Made by a program: the position numbers and the translations under genes
Source of the DNA: Oscillibacter hominis
GTDB taxonomy: Bacteria; Bacillota; Clostridia; Oscillospirales; Oscillospiraceae
Direction of reading: 5' to 3'
DNA length: 64,000 nt
Assembly: GCF_014334055.1 (NCBI RefSeq)
Contig: NZ_CP060490.1
Location: forward strand, 1,240,001-1,304,000
The notes under the pieces: model-generated
What the model saw: only the letters and a program-made list of their open reading frames with translations
Told to the model about the DNA's origin: nothing
The model's database searches: none
Shown: piece by piece, positions 53,777 to 63,000 of the stretch
How positions within the stretch are numbered: position 1 is the stretch's first letter
How the letters are laid out: each line of letters starts with the position of its first letter

Positions 53777-54403
53777 ATGTTTTTCTTTGATTTGGATGGC
53801 ACGCTGGTGGATTCCAACGGGATCTGGAAGGACGTGGACCGCACGTTCCTTGCAAAGCGGGGCCTTCCCTATACCCACGCGTATTATGAGGGCGTGGCCC
53901 ACACCATCTTTCCTCTGGCCGCCAAATTCACCAAGGAGTACTGCCGCCTGGAGGAGTCCTGCGAGGAGATCATGGCGGAGTGGATGGAGCTGGCCAAGGA
54001 TGCCTATGCCCACCATGTCCCCATCAAGCCCGGTGTCCGGGCCTATCTGAAGAAGTGCCGGGCGGAGGGGCGCAGGATGGCCGTCATCACCTCCAGCGTC
54101 CCCCAGCACTGCCGGGCGGTGCTGGCCCAGCATAAGCTGGAACCCTATTTCGAGGAGATTTTCTTTGCCCACGACTTGGGCCTCGAAAAAAAGGACCCGG
54201 AGATTTTCCTGCTGGCCGCCCAAAAATCCGGCGTGGAGCCGGAGCGCTGCACCGTGTTCGACGACTCACTCCAGGCCTGCAAGGGTGCCAGGGCAGCCAG
54301 GATGCGGGTGGTGGGCGTCTACGACCCCTTCTTTGCAGCCGATGAGAAGGCCATGCGGGAATTCTGCGACGTGTATCTCAAGAGCTTTGAGGAACTGCTC
54401 TGA
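53777..54403 (+). CDS. HAD-superfamily hydrolase (beta-phosphoglucomutase/phosphatase-like)
   Basis: A 208-residue HAD phosphatase: MFFFDLDGTLVDSNGIWKD with nucleophile D5 and acid D7, motif II VITSSVP, motif III lysine in LGLEKKDPEIF, and motif IV VFDDSLQACKGARAARM. The helical cap between residues 15 and 80 points to subfamily I. Substrate unknown; a phosphoglycolate-like or sugar-phosphate phosphatase is possible. ATG behind AAAGGAG, 6 bp after the glycosylase gene. Confidence 0.87.
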   Translation: MFFFDLDGTLVDSNGIWKDVDRTFLAKRGLPYTHAYYEGVAHTIFPLAAKFTKEYCRLEESCEEIMAEWMELAKDAYAHHVPIKPGVRAYLKKCRAEGRRMAVITSSVPQHCRAVLAQHKLEPYFEEIFFAHDLGLEKKDPEIFLLAAQKSGVEPERCTVFDDSLQACKGARAARMRVVGVYDPFFAADEKAMREFCDVYLKSFEELL

Positions 54404-54420
54404 GCATTCCGCTGACAAGT

Positions 54421-54461
54421 GAGAATCCCGTTCCGGATAAACCGGAACGGGGTTCTCTTTT
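54421..54461 (+). terminator. Intrinsic terminator after the HAD gene
   Basis: 16-bp arms with one wobble pair (GAGAATCCCGTTCCGG at 54421-54436 and CCGGAACGGGGTTCTC at 54442-54457), 5-nt loop, then TTTTCC. Confidence 0.9.
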
Positions 54462-54517
54462 CCTATATTCTGCCGTTATTATCTGAGTAAGTTGCTTTGA
54501 TACCGCACCTGGGTTGA

Positions 54518-56929
54518 TTACTCGCTGGCCTTTTTCCGCATCAGCAGCACAAGGCCGCCCAGCGAACCCAGCATGGCGCCGAAAAGCAGCAGGCTGCTGT
54601 CTCCCGTCTTGGGGGCGTCGGCCAGAGGGGCCTCTTCCTCCGGGATTTCAACGGCCTCCTCGGGTTCAGTCTCAGGCTCGATCTCAGGCAGGTCGCCCAT
54701 GGGGACATCCTCGTCCACGATGGTCTCCGGGACAGAGGGCGTTCCGCCGGAAGGCTCGTCGCTGGGGTCGTCAGAGTTTTCTTCGTTGCCGCCGGGAGTC
54801 GGCTTCTCGTCGGGGACCTCATCGCCCCGCAGCGCCACATAGAGGTAGGAGCTCTCCGCCAGAGTGGAGTTGGCCGCGAAGGCCGCGTCGGCCTTTGCCA
54901 AACTCTCCTGGCCTGCGTAATCGAAAGTAGCGTTGGCGTCGTCGTACTGGCTGAAACGCAGGGTATCGTCGCTGGTCTGGATGCGGAAGGTCCCGGTCCG
55001 GCCGGTGGACACCGCCGCGCAGATGTAGCCGGCGGGAAGGGTGACGCTTTGGCCCGCCATGTTCACCGTGTTCTCGGCGTTGGAGGCGATCATGGTGCAT
55101 GCATCGGCGTCATTTTTTTCGTAATAGTCACTCTGGCCCAGCGCCTCCTTGGAGAAGGACAGCAGGCCCTCTTCCACCAGAAATCTGGCCTGGATCATGG
55201 GCGCCACGCCGGAGACGTCGGAGCTGAGTTCCGCGCCAAGGTCAATGGCCCATTTGCCGCCGTTGGAGAGGGCCACCACGGAGCAGGTGCTGTCGATGGA
55301 GATCTCGCAGGGGCCGTAGAAATCGGTGATGCCGCGGCTTTCGGTGCACTCGCCGTAGGAGGAGCCGGGGCACCAGCTGCCGTAGGCGCCGCTGCCGATG
55401 GCGGACGCGCCGTTCTTGTTGATCTCACCCTTGCTCTCCAGCACGCCGCCTAAGGCGTAGACGGAGGAATTTTTCTCAATCGTGATCCGCACGTTGCCGA
55501 ACCGGTATCCGGCGCCGATGGCCGCCGCGCCCTGGCCGGCAATGGCCTCCACCGTGCTGTTCACGATGGTGACGGCGGAGTCGGTGCCGGCGTTGCCGCC
55601 GCCCAAATCGTCTGTGCTGGTGGTGCCGATGGCGGGGCCCAAGGCGCCGCCCCTGGCGCTGACGGTGGAATCGGTGATGACAATCTCCACATCGCCGGTG
55701 GCGTTGGTGTTGTAGCGACCCAGCCCGATGCCAGCGCCGCCGCAGCCGCCGCCCAAGATGCCGGAGAGGCTGGAGCGGTCAATGGTGATGGTGCCGCAGT
55801 CGGACCAGCAGGCGGAGCCGATGGCCGCGCACTTGTTGCCGCCCACCGCGCTGAGGATAGTGGTATCGGTGATGGAGATGTCGCCGCAAAGGCCCGTGCC
55901 GTCGGAGCCGTCGCTGTTGTATTCGTTGGGGCCCTTTCCGCCGCCGCCGATGGCGGGGCCGCCCTCGGGGCTGTTCTTGTTGGAGTTGGTCTGGTTCTCG
56001 TAGCCTGCCCAGCCGCCCTGGACACGGACATTGCCGACATGGGACAGTTCGATGGAGCCGCTGTTTCCGGTGGCGCTGCCGATGCCGGCGGCATGGCCGC
56101 CGTACCCCTGGGCAGTCAGGGCGCTCAGGGAATCCACGGAAATGTCGCCGCTGGAACCATTGGCAGCGGTGCCGCCGATGCCAGCGCCGGAGCCGTTTCC
56201 ATCGCTGCCATTGCTGCCGATGGCGGTCAGGCTGCCGTCGCCAGTGATGATAAGGGCGGAGCTTGCGGGCACCGCGATGCCGGCGCCGCCGTTGCCGCCG
56301 GTGAGGGATACGTCACCCACCACGGTGAGCTCCACGCGGCACTGCTCGCCGATCTCAATGGCGGAAAGTCCGCTCTCCAGTTCGCCGATGGTCACATTGT
56401 CCAGGGTCAGGGAGACCTCCAGGGCCTCGCCGCTCCCGCTCACGATCTGCACATTGTTCCCACCAAAGCCGGTGCCGGAGACCGTGTAGTCGCCGGAGGT
56501 GCTGATCACCACCGCGTCGGTGTCATACTCCACCTCACCGCTCTCGTCCTGCACCAAAAGCCGGTCGGGCTCTTCCTTCGGAGCCGCAAACAGGTAAACC
56601 GCTTCCTTCATACCGAGTTCAATTTCTTCCTCAGAGGACTCAGGCTCCTCGCCCTCCCCGTCCTGGGCGTCGCCCAAACCGGTTTCGACATCTTCCACTT
56701 CCTCTTCGGAAGGAGTATTGAGCCCGGTCTCCACTTCTTCAGAGGGCTCGGCTTCCTCATCCTCTTCGGCGGGATCGGTGCCGTCTTCCGGGTTGACGGC
56801 GTTCTCCGTCCGCTCACCGGCCATGTCCTGATCCGCGCTCTCCTCGGCAAAAGCCGTCAGGGAGATGGCGGACGCCATCACGGCCAGGGACAACAGGATT
56901 GCAAACAGCTTCTTAAAAGTATGGTTCAT
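54518..56929 (-). CDS. Secreted, sortase-anchored surface protein with beta-helix-like repeats
   Basis: An 803-residue exported protein. Signal peptide MNHTFKKLFAILLSLAVMAS...AFA, cleavage near residue 28, is followed by an acidic stretch (about 29-115). Residues of about 150-520 hold seven or so repeats of the type GAGIG...GxIxIxxSxVxAxGG, suggesting a right-handed beta-helix adhesin. The C-terminus has an acidic/proline region, then DAPKTGDSS, a helix (LLLFGAMLGSLGGLVLLM) and RKKASE, i.e. an LPXTG-like sorting signal. The start at 56929 follows GGAGAG. Ligand unknown. No sortase is in the window. Confidence 0.85.
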   Translation of the reverse strand: MNHTFKKLFAILLSLAVMASAISLTAFAEESADQDMAGERTENAVNPEDGTDPAEEDEEAEPSEEVETGLNTPSEEEVEDVETGLGDAQDGEGEEPESSEEEIELGMKEAVYLFAAPKEEPDRLLVQDESGEVEYDTDAVVISTSGDYTVSGTGFGGNNVQIVSGSGEALEVSLTLDNVTIGELESGLSAIEIGEQCRVELTVVGDVSLTGGNGGAGIAVPASSALIITGDGSLTAIGSNGSDGNGSGAGIGGTAANGSSGDISVDSLSALTAQGYGGHAAGIGSATGNSGSIELSHVGNVRVQGGWAGYENQTNSNKNSPEGGPAIGGGGKGPNEYNSDGSDGTGLCGDISITDTTILSAVGGNKCAAIGSACWSDCGTITIDRSSLSGILGGGCGGAGIGLGRYNTNATGDVEIVITDSTVSARGGALGPAIGTTSTDDLGGGNAGTDSAVTIVNSTVEAIAGQGAAAIGAGYRFGNVRITIEKNSSVYALGGVLESKGEINKNGASAIGSGAYGSWCPGSSYGECTESRGITDFYGPCEISIDSTCSVVALSNGGKWAIDLGAELSSDVSGVAPMIQARFLVEEGLLSFSKEALGQSDYYEKNDADACTMIASNAENTVNMAGQSVTLPAGYICAAVSTGRTGTFRIQTSDDTLRFSQYDDANATFDYAGQESLAKADAAFAANSTLAESSYLYVALRGDEVPDEKPTPGGNEENSDDPSDEPSGGTPSVPETIVDEDVPMGDLPEIEPETEPEEAVEIPEEEAPLADAPKTGDSSLLLFGAMLGSLGGLVLLMRKKASE

Positions 56930-57049
56930 CACTTGACTCTCCTTACTTGTCATTGTCTTGTCGTTGGCATTATCTTACATGGCGTCGGGTACAGGAGCGG
57001 ATACATTTTTCACAATTTCTTTCAATTCATAAAAATAATTGGAAATTTA

Positions 57050-57086
57050 AAACCGGAGGGAACTGCCGCAGTTTCCTCCGGTTTTT
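57050..57086 (-). terminator. Intrinsic terminator after pcrA
   Basis: 17-bp arms with one wobble pair (AAAACCGGAGGGAACTG at 57050-57066; CAGTTTCCTCCGGTTTT at 57070-57086), 3-nt loop, and T-tracts. It lies 6 bp past the pcrA stop, on the other side the surface-protein promoter region. Confidence 0.92.
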
Positions 57087-57092
57087 CCGTAT

Positions 57093-59537
57093 TTACAGCT
57101 TTTTCATATGTACGCCGGCGGATTTGAGCATCAGCTTCTTGGTGCCGATCCCGTCAAAGGCCACCTCCACCAAGGCATCGCCGCCCATGGGACGGACGGA
57201 GACCACCATGCCGGTTCCAAAGGCGCTGTGCTCCACCATGTCGCCCTTGACCAGTTCCAGCAGCGGCGCGGAGGCCGATATCTTCCGTGCTGCGGAAGGG
57301 GCCGCCCGGCGGGGCGCTCCCCTCTCCGGGGCTGCGGCGGGGCTCCCGGCGGCCGCGGCGCCGCGGCGGGGGCTCCAGCCCTCCTGCTCCCGGAAGAAAG
57401 GATCGTCGTCTCCCCAGGCGCTGCGGCGCTGCTCCGGCTTGCTGAGCCACTCCATGTTCTCCGCCGGAATCTCCTCCAGGAACCGGGAGGGCAGGTTGCT
57501 GCTGGTGCGGCCGTACAGCATCCGCTGCCGGGCGTTGACCAGCGTCAGCTGCTCCTTGGCCCGGGTCATGGCCACGTAGCACAGCCGCCGTTCCTCCTCC
57601 ATTTCCTCCTCTTCCCCGATGGCGCGGTTGCCCGGGAAAATGCCGTCCTCCATGCCCACCACGTAAACCGACGGGAATTCCAGTCCCTTGGCGCTGTGAA
57701 TGGTCATCAGCGTCACGGCGTCATCCCCCTCGTTCACCGAGTCCAGATCGGTATACAGGGCGATCTCATTGAGGAAGCCGGACAGCGTGGGATCCTCCGG
57801 CTGGTTCTCCAAAAAGCCCACAATGCTGGACTGGAGCTCCTGGACGTTTTCCAGCCGGCCACGGCTCTCCATATCGTCCTTTTCCATCAATGCGGCGGTA
57901 TAGCCCGTCTGGGCACAGACCTGCTCATAAAACTCCGGAAGTTCCATGGACGCGGCCTGGGCGCGGAGCGAGGCGATCAGCTCGGCAAACTTCCCAAGCT
58001 TTCCCGCGGCGCTTTTGAGCTCCGGATAGGAAGCCGCCCTGGCAAGAACCCCAAACATGGATGTCCCCTGGCTTCTGGCCAGGGACTGCACCTTCTCCAC
58101 CGTGGCGGCTCCGATGGACCGTGCGGGCACATTGATGATGCGGGTGAGGCGCAGATCGTCGTCCGGATTGTTGATGACGCACAGATACGCCAGCATGTCC
58201 TTGATCTCAGCGCGGTCAAAGAACTTCATGCCGCCCACCACCTTGTAGGCGATGCCGTTGCGGCGCAGCGCCTGCTCCAGCGCGTTGGATTGGGCGTTCA
58301 TGCGGTAGAGCACTGCGCAGTCCCGGAAGCTGCGGCCCCGGCGGCACTCGGAGAGGATGGAGGAGACCACATAATTTGCCTCGTCCGTCTCGTTGAAGGT
58401 GGTTTTCACAGTCACCAGGCTGCCACCGCCGTTCTCCGTCCAGAGCGTCTTGCCCTTTCGGCCGTGGTTATTTCGGATCACCGCGTTGGCGGCGTCCAGA
58501 ATGTTTTGGGTGGAGCGGTAATTCTGCTCCAGCCGGATCACCCGCGCGTTTTTGTATTGCTTTTCAAAGCTGAGGATGTTCTCAATATTGGCACCACGGA
58601 AGCGGTAAATGGACTGGTCGTCGTCGCCCACCACACAGATGTTCTTGTACCCTCCCGCCAGCAGGGACGTCAGCAGGTACTGCAGGTGGTTGGTATCCTG
58701 GTACTCGTCCACCAGCACATAGCGGAACTTGCGCTGATAGAATGTCCGCGTCTCCTCGCTGCGCTGCAAAAGCTCCACCGTGTGGTAGATGATGTCGTCA
58801 AAATCCATGGCGTTGGCCGTGCGCAACCGCTCCTGATAGGCGGCGTAAACCTTGGCAATGCGCTTTAAGCGCCAGTCGTTGGTGGCTTCCATGCGCTGGG
58901 CAAACTCCTGGGGGCTTTCGTACTTGTCTTTGGAGCTGCTGATGATGGACAGCACGTCCCGGGGCGGAAAGGATTTCTCCTCCAGCCCCAGCTCCTTCAG
59001 CGCGTCCTTGATGACCCGCTTGCTGTCGTCGGTATCGTAGATGGTGAAGTCCTTGCTGAAGCCCACCTTGTCCGCATCCCGCCGCAGGATCTTCACGCAG
59101 GCGGAGTGGAAGGTGGAGGCCCAGATGTCGTTGGCCGCCGGGCCCAGCCGGGCCGCCAGGCGCTCTTTCAGCTCTCCCGCAGCCTTGTTGGTAAAGGTGA
59201 TGGCCAGCACCGACCATGGCACCGCGCTCTCCACGGCGCAAAGCCTTTTGGCCCGGCGCTGCTCCTCCTCCGTGGGATTTTCGGGATAGTGCTCCAAGAA
59301 CTCCAGGTCCTCCTCCGACGCCCACTCCGGCACCTCATCGCAGTCGCTGCCCCGGCCATAGGTCAAAAGGTTATACACCCGCTGGATCAGCACGGTGGTC
59401 TTCCCGCTCCCTGCGCCCGCCAGCAGCAGCAGCGGCCCTTCCGTCGCCATGGCCGCCCGGCGCTGCTCCGGGTTCAGGCGCCGGAAATCCCGTTCAATGA
59501 CCCGCTTGCGGGCCGCTACATATCGTTCATTATTCAT
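57093..59537 (-). CDS. pcrA: UvrD/PcrA-family ATP-dependent DNA helicase
   Basis: An 814-residue superfamily 1A helicase. Walker A is GAGSGKTT (41-48); VDEYQDTN, VGDDDQSIYRFRGA, LEQNYRST and VTLMTIHSAKGLEFPSVYVVGMEDGIFP are the other motifs. A C-terminal Tudor-like module (VKGDMVEHSAFGTGMVVSVRPMGGDALVEVAFDGIGTKKLM) is the RNA-polymerase-binding part of PcrA. ATG at 59537 follows GGGTGG; a slightly earlier ATG is also in frame. Divergent from blaI, with a sigma-A promoter of its own. Confidence 0.96.
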   Translation of the reverse strand: MNNERYVAARKRVIERDFRRLNPEQRRAAMATEGPLLLLAGAGSGKTTVLIQRVYNLLTYGRGSDCDEVPEWASEEDLEFLEHYPENPTEEEQRRAKRLCAVESAVPWSVLAITFTNKAAGELKERLAARLGPAANDIWASTFHSACVKILRRDADKVGFSKDFTIYDTDDSKRVIKDALKELGLEEKSFPPRDVLSIISSSKDKYESPQEFAQRMEATNDWRLKRIAKVYAAYQERLRTANAMDFDDIIYHTVELLQRSEETRTFYQRKFRYVLVDEYQDTNHLQYLLTSLLAGGYKNICVVGDDDQSIYRFRGANIENILSFEKQYKNARVIRLEQNYRSTQNILDAANAVIRNNHGRKGKTLWTENGGGSLVTVKTTFNETDEANYVVSSILSECRRGRSFRDCAVLYRMNAQSNALEQALRRNGIAYKVVGGMKFFDRAEIKDMLAYLCVINNPDDDLRLTRIINVPARSIGAATVEKVQSLARSQGTSMFGVLARAASYPELKSAAGKLGKFAELIASLRAQAASMELPEFYEQVCAQTGYTAALMEKDDMESRGRLENVQELQSSIVGFLENQPEDPTLSGFLNEIALYTDLDSVNEGDDAVTLMTIHSAKGLEFPSVYVVGMEDGIFPGNRAIGEEEEMEEERRLCYVAMTRAKEQLTLVNARQRMLYGRTSSNLPSRFLEEIPAENMEWLSKPEQRRSAWGDDDPFFREQEGWSPRRGAAAAGSPAAAPERGAPRRAAPSAARKISASAPLLELVKGDMVEHSAFGTGMVVSVRPMGGDALVEVAFDGIGTKKLMLKSAGVHMKKL

Positions 59538-59566
59538 AGTTCCACCCATTCTTAAAATCTTTGTCC

Positions 59567-59595
59567 ATTTTAGTATAGAACCCTCCTTTGGTCAA
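59567..59595 (-). promoter_or_regulatory. Sigma-A-type promoter for pcrA
   Basis: Minus strand: -35 TTGACC (59590-59595), 17 bp spacer, -10 TAAAAT (59567-59572). Confidence 0.82.
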
Positions 59596-59619
59596 GGTAA
59601 AATGAACGCAAAGAAAAGG

Positions 59620-59658
59620 TTGACATCCGTCTACCTTTCTGCTACCCTGAAGGTAGAC
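59620..59658 (+). promoter_or_regulatory. Promoter with overlapping BlaI-type operator
   Basis: Plus strand: -35 TTGACA (59620-59625), 17 bp spacer, -10 TACCCT (59643-59648). A perfect inverted repeat GTCTACCTT (59629-59637) / AAGGTAGAC (59650-59658) with a 12-nt spacer straddles the -10, so a bound dimer would block the promoter. It lies 31 bp before the blaI-like gene. Confidence 0.85.
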
Positions 59659-59689
59659 AAAAGTTTACCAATCAGGGGAGGATACACGC

Positions 59690-60061
59690 ATGAAGATCAA
59701 TCTGTCCGACGGGGAATGGAAAGTGATGAACCGTCTGTGGGAGCATGCGCCCCGCACCATTACGGAGCTGGTGGGCGCGCTGCGGGAGGAGACCGGCTGG
59801 TCCAAGCATACGGTCATCACCATGCTGGGCCGGATGGAATCCAAGGGCGCCGTCCACTATGCGGAGGGAGCCCGGGCCAAGCAGTATTACCCCTCCATCC
59901 GCCGGGAGGACGCCATTTTGACGGAGACGGAGAGCTTTCTCCACAAGGTGGGCGGATTCGGCTCCCTGGTCAATGCCATGGTGTCTACCAACGCCCTCAC
60001 GGAAAAAGACCTTGCGGAGCTTTCCGAGCTGCTGCGGCAAACGAAGGAGGAGTCGTTATGA
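59690..60061 (+). CDS. BlaI/MecI/CopY-family transcriptional repressor
   Basis: A 123-residue winged-helix repressor: MKINLSDGEWKVMNRLWEHAPRTITELV with WSKHTVITMLGRMESKGAV as the recognition region, and a C-terminal dimerisation part with ETESFLHKVGGFGSLVNAMV. In BlaI/BlaR systems the M56 partner leads to repressor cleavage and derepression. Start ATG follows GGGGAGGA. The stop overlaps the M56 gene start (ATGA). An operator-like repeat overlaps its promoter, so autoregulation is expected. No beta-lactamase gene is seen. Confidence 0.92.
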   Translation: MKINLSDGEWKVMNRLWEHAPRTITELVGALREETGWSKHTVITMLGRMESKGAVHYAEGARAKQYYPSIRREDAILTETESFLHKVGGFGSLVNAMVSTNALTEKDLAELSELLRQTKEESL

Positions 60062-63000
60062 AAGAAATCCTGATCACCTCTTCCCTGCTGATCCTTGCGC
60101 TGCTAACGCTGCGCCGGGTGTTCCGCCACAAGATCAGCCGCCGGGTCCAATACGCCCTGTGGCTCGTGGTGGCGCTGCGCCTGCTGGTGCCGGTGAGCCT
60201 GCCGGACATGGGTTTCAGCGCCCTCAGCGTCACTCAAAACGTCCAGGAGACGGTCTCCGCCCAATTGGAAAGCCGGACGGTTTACGTCCTGCCCGTGGAC
60301 CGCGCCCCGGCGGAGGAGTACCCCTTTTCCCAGCAGGTGCAGCCCGGCCAGGTGGTGCCGGACGGCGCCTCCTTCGGCTATCCCGTCCTCTCCCGGGACG
60401 GGCAGACCGTCACCCGCTACGCCGACCGTCTGACGGCCACGGAGGTGCTCTCTCTGGTCTGGAAGGCAGGAATCCTTCTGACCGGCATCTGGTTCCTTGT
60501 GGGGAACCTGCTCTTTTACCGCCGCCTGCGCAAAACCCGCCGCCCCTTTGAGACAAAAGAGGCCGCGCTGCCCTGCTACCTGGTGGAAGATGGCCTCTCC
60601 TCGCCCTGCCTCTTCGGCCTCCTCCGTCCTGCCGTCTACCTGACGCCCTCGGCCTGCTCCTCGGAAGAGCGGCTGCGCCACGTGCTGGCCCATGAAACGG
60701 CCCACTATCGCCACGGGGACCACATCTGGTCGCTGCTGCGGTGCCTGTGCCTTGCGGTCTACTGGTTCAACCCGCTGGTCTGGGCCGCTGCGGCCGCCTC
60801 CCGCACGGACTGCGAACTGGCCTGCGATGAATCCGCCCTGCAGCACCTGGGGGAGGCGCAGCGGATTCCCTACGGCCAGACGCTGCTGTCCCTCATTCCG
60901 GTAAAAGCAGTCCCCACCGGGCTTTTGCGCACGGCAACCACCATGACCTCCGGAAAGCATCAGCTCAAAGACCGCATCCAGCGCATCGCCCAAAAGCGAC
61001 AGACCGTGGCGGCGGCACTGTTCGCCGTGGTGGTCCTGGTGGCCGCCGTCTGCGCCTTCACCTTCACCGGCGGTGACGCGGAAAAGCCCTGGGACCCCAT
61101 CGGTGAGGAGGAGCTGCATTACTTTAATGAGGAGTACTTCAACGGGGAGGACTATAACCTCCGCAACCAGTTCCTCTCCTCCCTCTATGACGCGCCGGAA
61201 GAGATCGACCTCTTTGAGCTCTTTTACTGCGGCAGCGGCCTGACAGAGGAAATGACAGCGCCTGAGCTCCAGTCGGTGATTGATGTGGGCTATGGCGGCT
61301 ACCCGCCTGATACCGACTACACCAAGCTCTCTGCCTCAAACATGAATCAGGTCTTGGAAGACTACCTGGGCCTTACTTTGGACGAAACCCGGCAGATTGG
61401 GCTGGAGCAGTTCACCTATCTTGCTGAGTACGATGCATACTATTGCTTCCATGGCGACACCAACTACCGGGGCAGCGTCACCTTTTCTTCCGGCAGCCGC
61501 CGGGGGGACCTGATCCGCCTGATCTACGACGACTGGTTTATGGGCGATGGCTATAAGGTGCTCACACTGCGAAAGACAGGCGGCGGCTATCACTTCGTCT
61601 CCAACCAGCGCTACCTGCCCCCTCCCGCCGGTGAGCTGGATCAGGTGCTCTCCCTTGAACGCGCGGCCCCCCATCCCTTGGAGGCCGTCCCCACTGAGGA
61701 GCACGTCTCCGACCTTCTGGAGATTTTGCAGTCCTGCCCCATAGAGCAGGGCAATTTGGAAGGGCGCACCGCTGCCTTCTACCGCGCCGCGGATGAAACC
61801 ATTTACGCCGCGCTCATCCAGAGCGAAGCGGACCTCTGGACGGCGGAGTGCTTTTTAACCGTAGAGTACGACGCCACCGCCGACCGCCTTTCCATCCGGC
61901 CCTTCTCCAACCTCTTGGGATACGACGGCTTTGTGGTGGAGTATCCCATTGCCATGGGTACCTCGGTGACCGCCTATTACACCTTGGACGATGCGGGTCA
62001 GCTTCAGCTGCTGTTTGAAACCACCGGCGGCTGCTCCACATACGACATGGACCTGGACGGCCAGCAGGAGCTCCTTTATGAGCCCCTGGGGGCGGAACCG
62101 GAGGAGCGGGGCCTCTACCTCCTCTTCCAGGGCCAGGGCGAACTGAAAGAAGCCCATCTGGACTCCCTGTTACAGGACGCCTACCCCAACTGGAGTTACT
62201 GGGAGTTCGGTTCCTTTGACAGCGGGAGCTTTCTGCTGCCTTTAAACGGCTACGATGAGCAGAACAACTGGACCACGAGCCAGCGCTTCCTCCGGTTTAC
62301 CGGCGGCACCCTGGAATCCTACCGGGACAACCGCTCCACCAAGGACCATGTGATGGAGGGCATCGACGCGGCGGAGGACGTGCTGGCCGCCGCCAAGGAG
62401 GAAGTGGAGGGCTTCTATCGCGAAGCCAGGGACTATGACCGGGAATACGACCCCCATTACGATGACTGGCGCATCGAGAGCCTGACCTTCACCGGCTCCT
62501 ATGAGATTCACGGCGTTCCGGTGGAGCTTTACAACCTCAACTATGAGTTCCACTCCTCCTCGCCGGAGTCCGTGGCGCTGGCCGGCGGCATGTATCTGAA
62601 GGAGGACGGATGGCTCTGCCCCTCCTATCCCTACTGCACCCATCTTCTCTTTCTTAAGAATGACGACGGCAGCCGCTCGTATGTGGGTGCCCGGATGATC
62701 AACGACTGCGGGCCCGACTCAGACCTCTTTTGGGAGGACTTCCAGCCCCTGCTTTTTGAAAGCGACGTGTTTTTTGACCCGGAGGACGCCTTCCGCGCGG
62801 CGGTGATGGAGCATGTCGGCGCTTCCCTTGGAGAGGGTGCGCTCTACGCCGCCGAGGCCCACGCCGTGCTCTCCATCGCCGACCCCGGCGAACCTCTCTC
62901 CACCTACTACGGCGTGGCCCTCTATCAGGAGTCCGGCTACACCGGCGGCGTCGACCTCACCGTGCTGCGCCAGTGCTTTTTCCCATGCTCCGTGACTCTG

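Noticed and set aside
54518..56929. The GC-rich repeats of the surface gene as a possible CRISPR-like or tandem DNA array
   Set aside because: The repeats are degenerate at DNA level and periodic only in protein pattern; there are no identical repeats with unique spacers.
57108..58868. A 586-codon plus-strand open frame opposite pcrA
   Set aside because: Antisense of well-conserved helicase motifs; codon pattern and composition mark it as a shadow.
60103..61119. A 338-codon minus-strand open frame opposite the M56 gene
   Set aside because: It has no ribosome site or family features, while the plus strand gives the M56 protease with HETAH and TM helices in one open frame.
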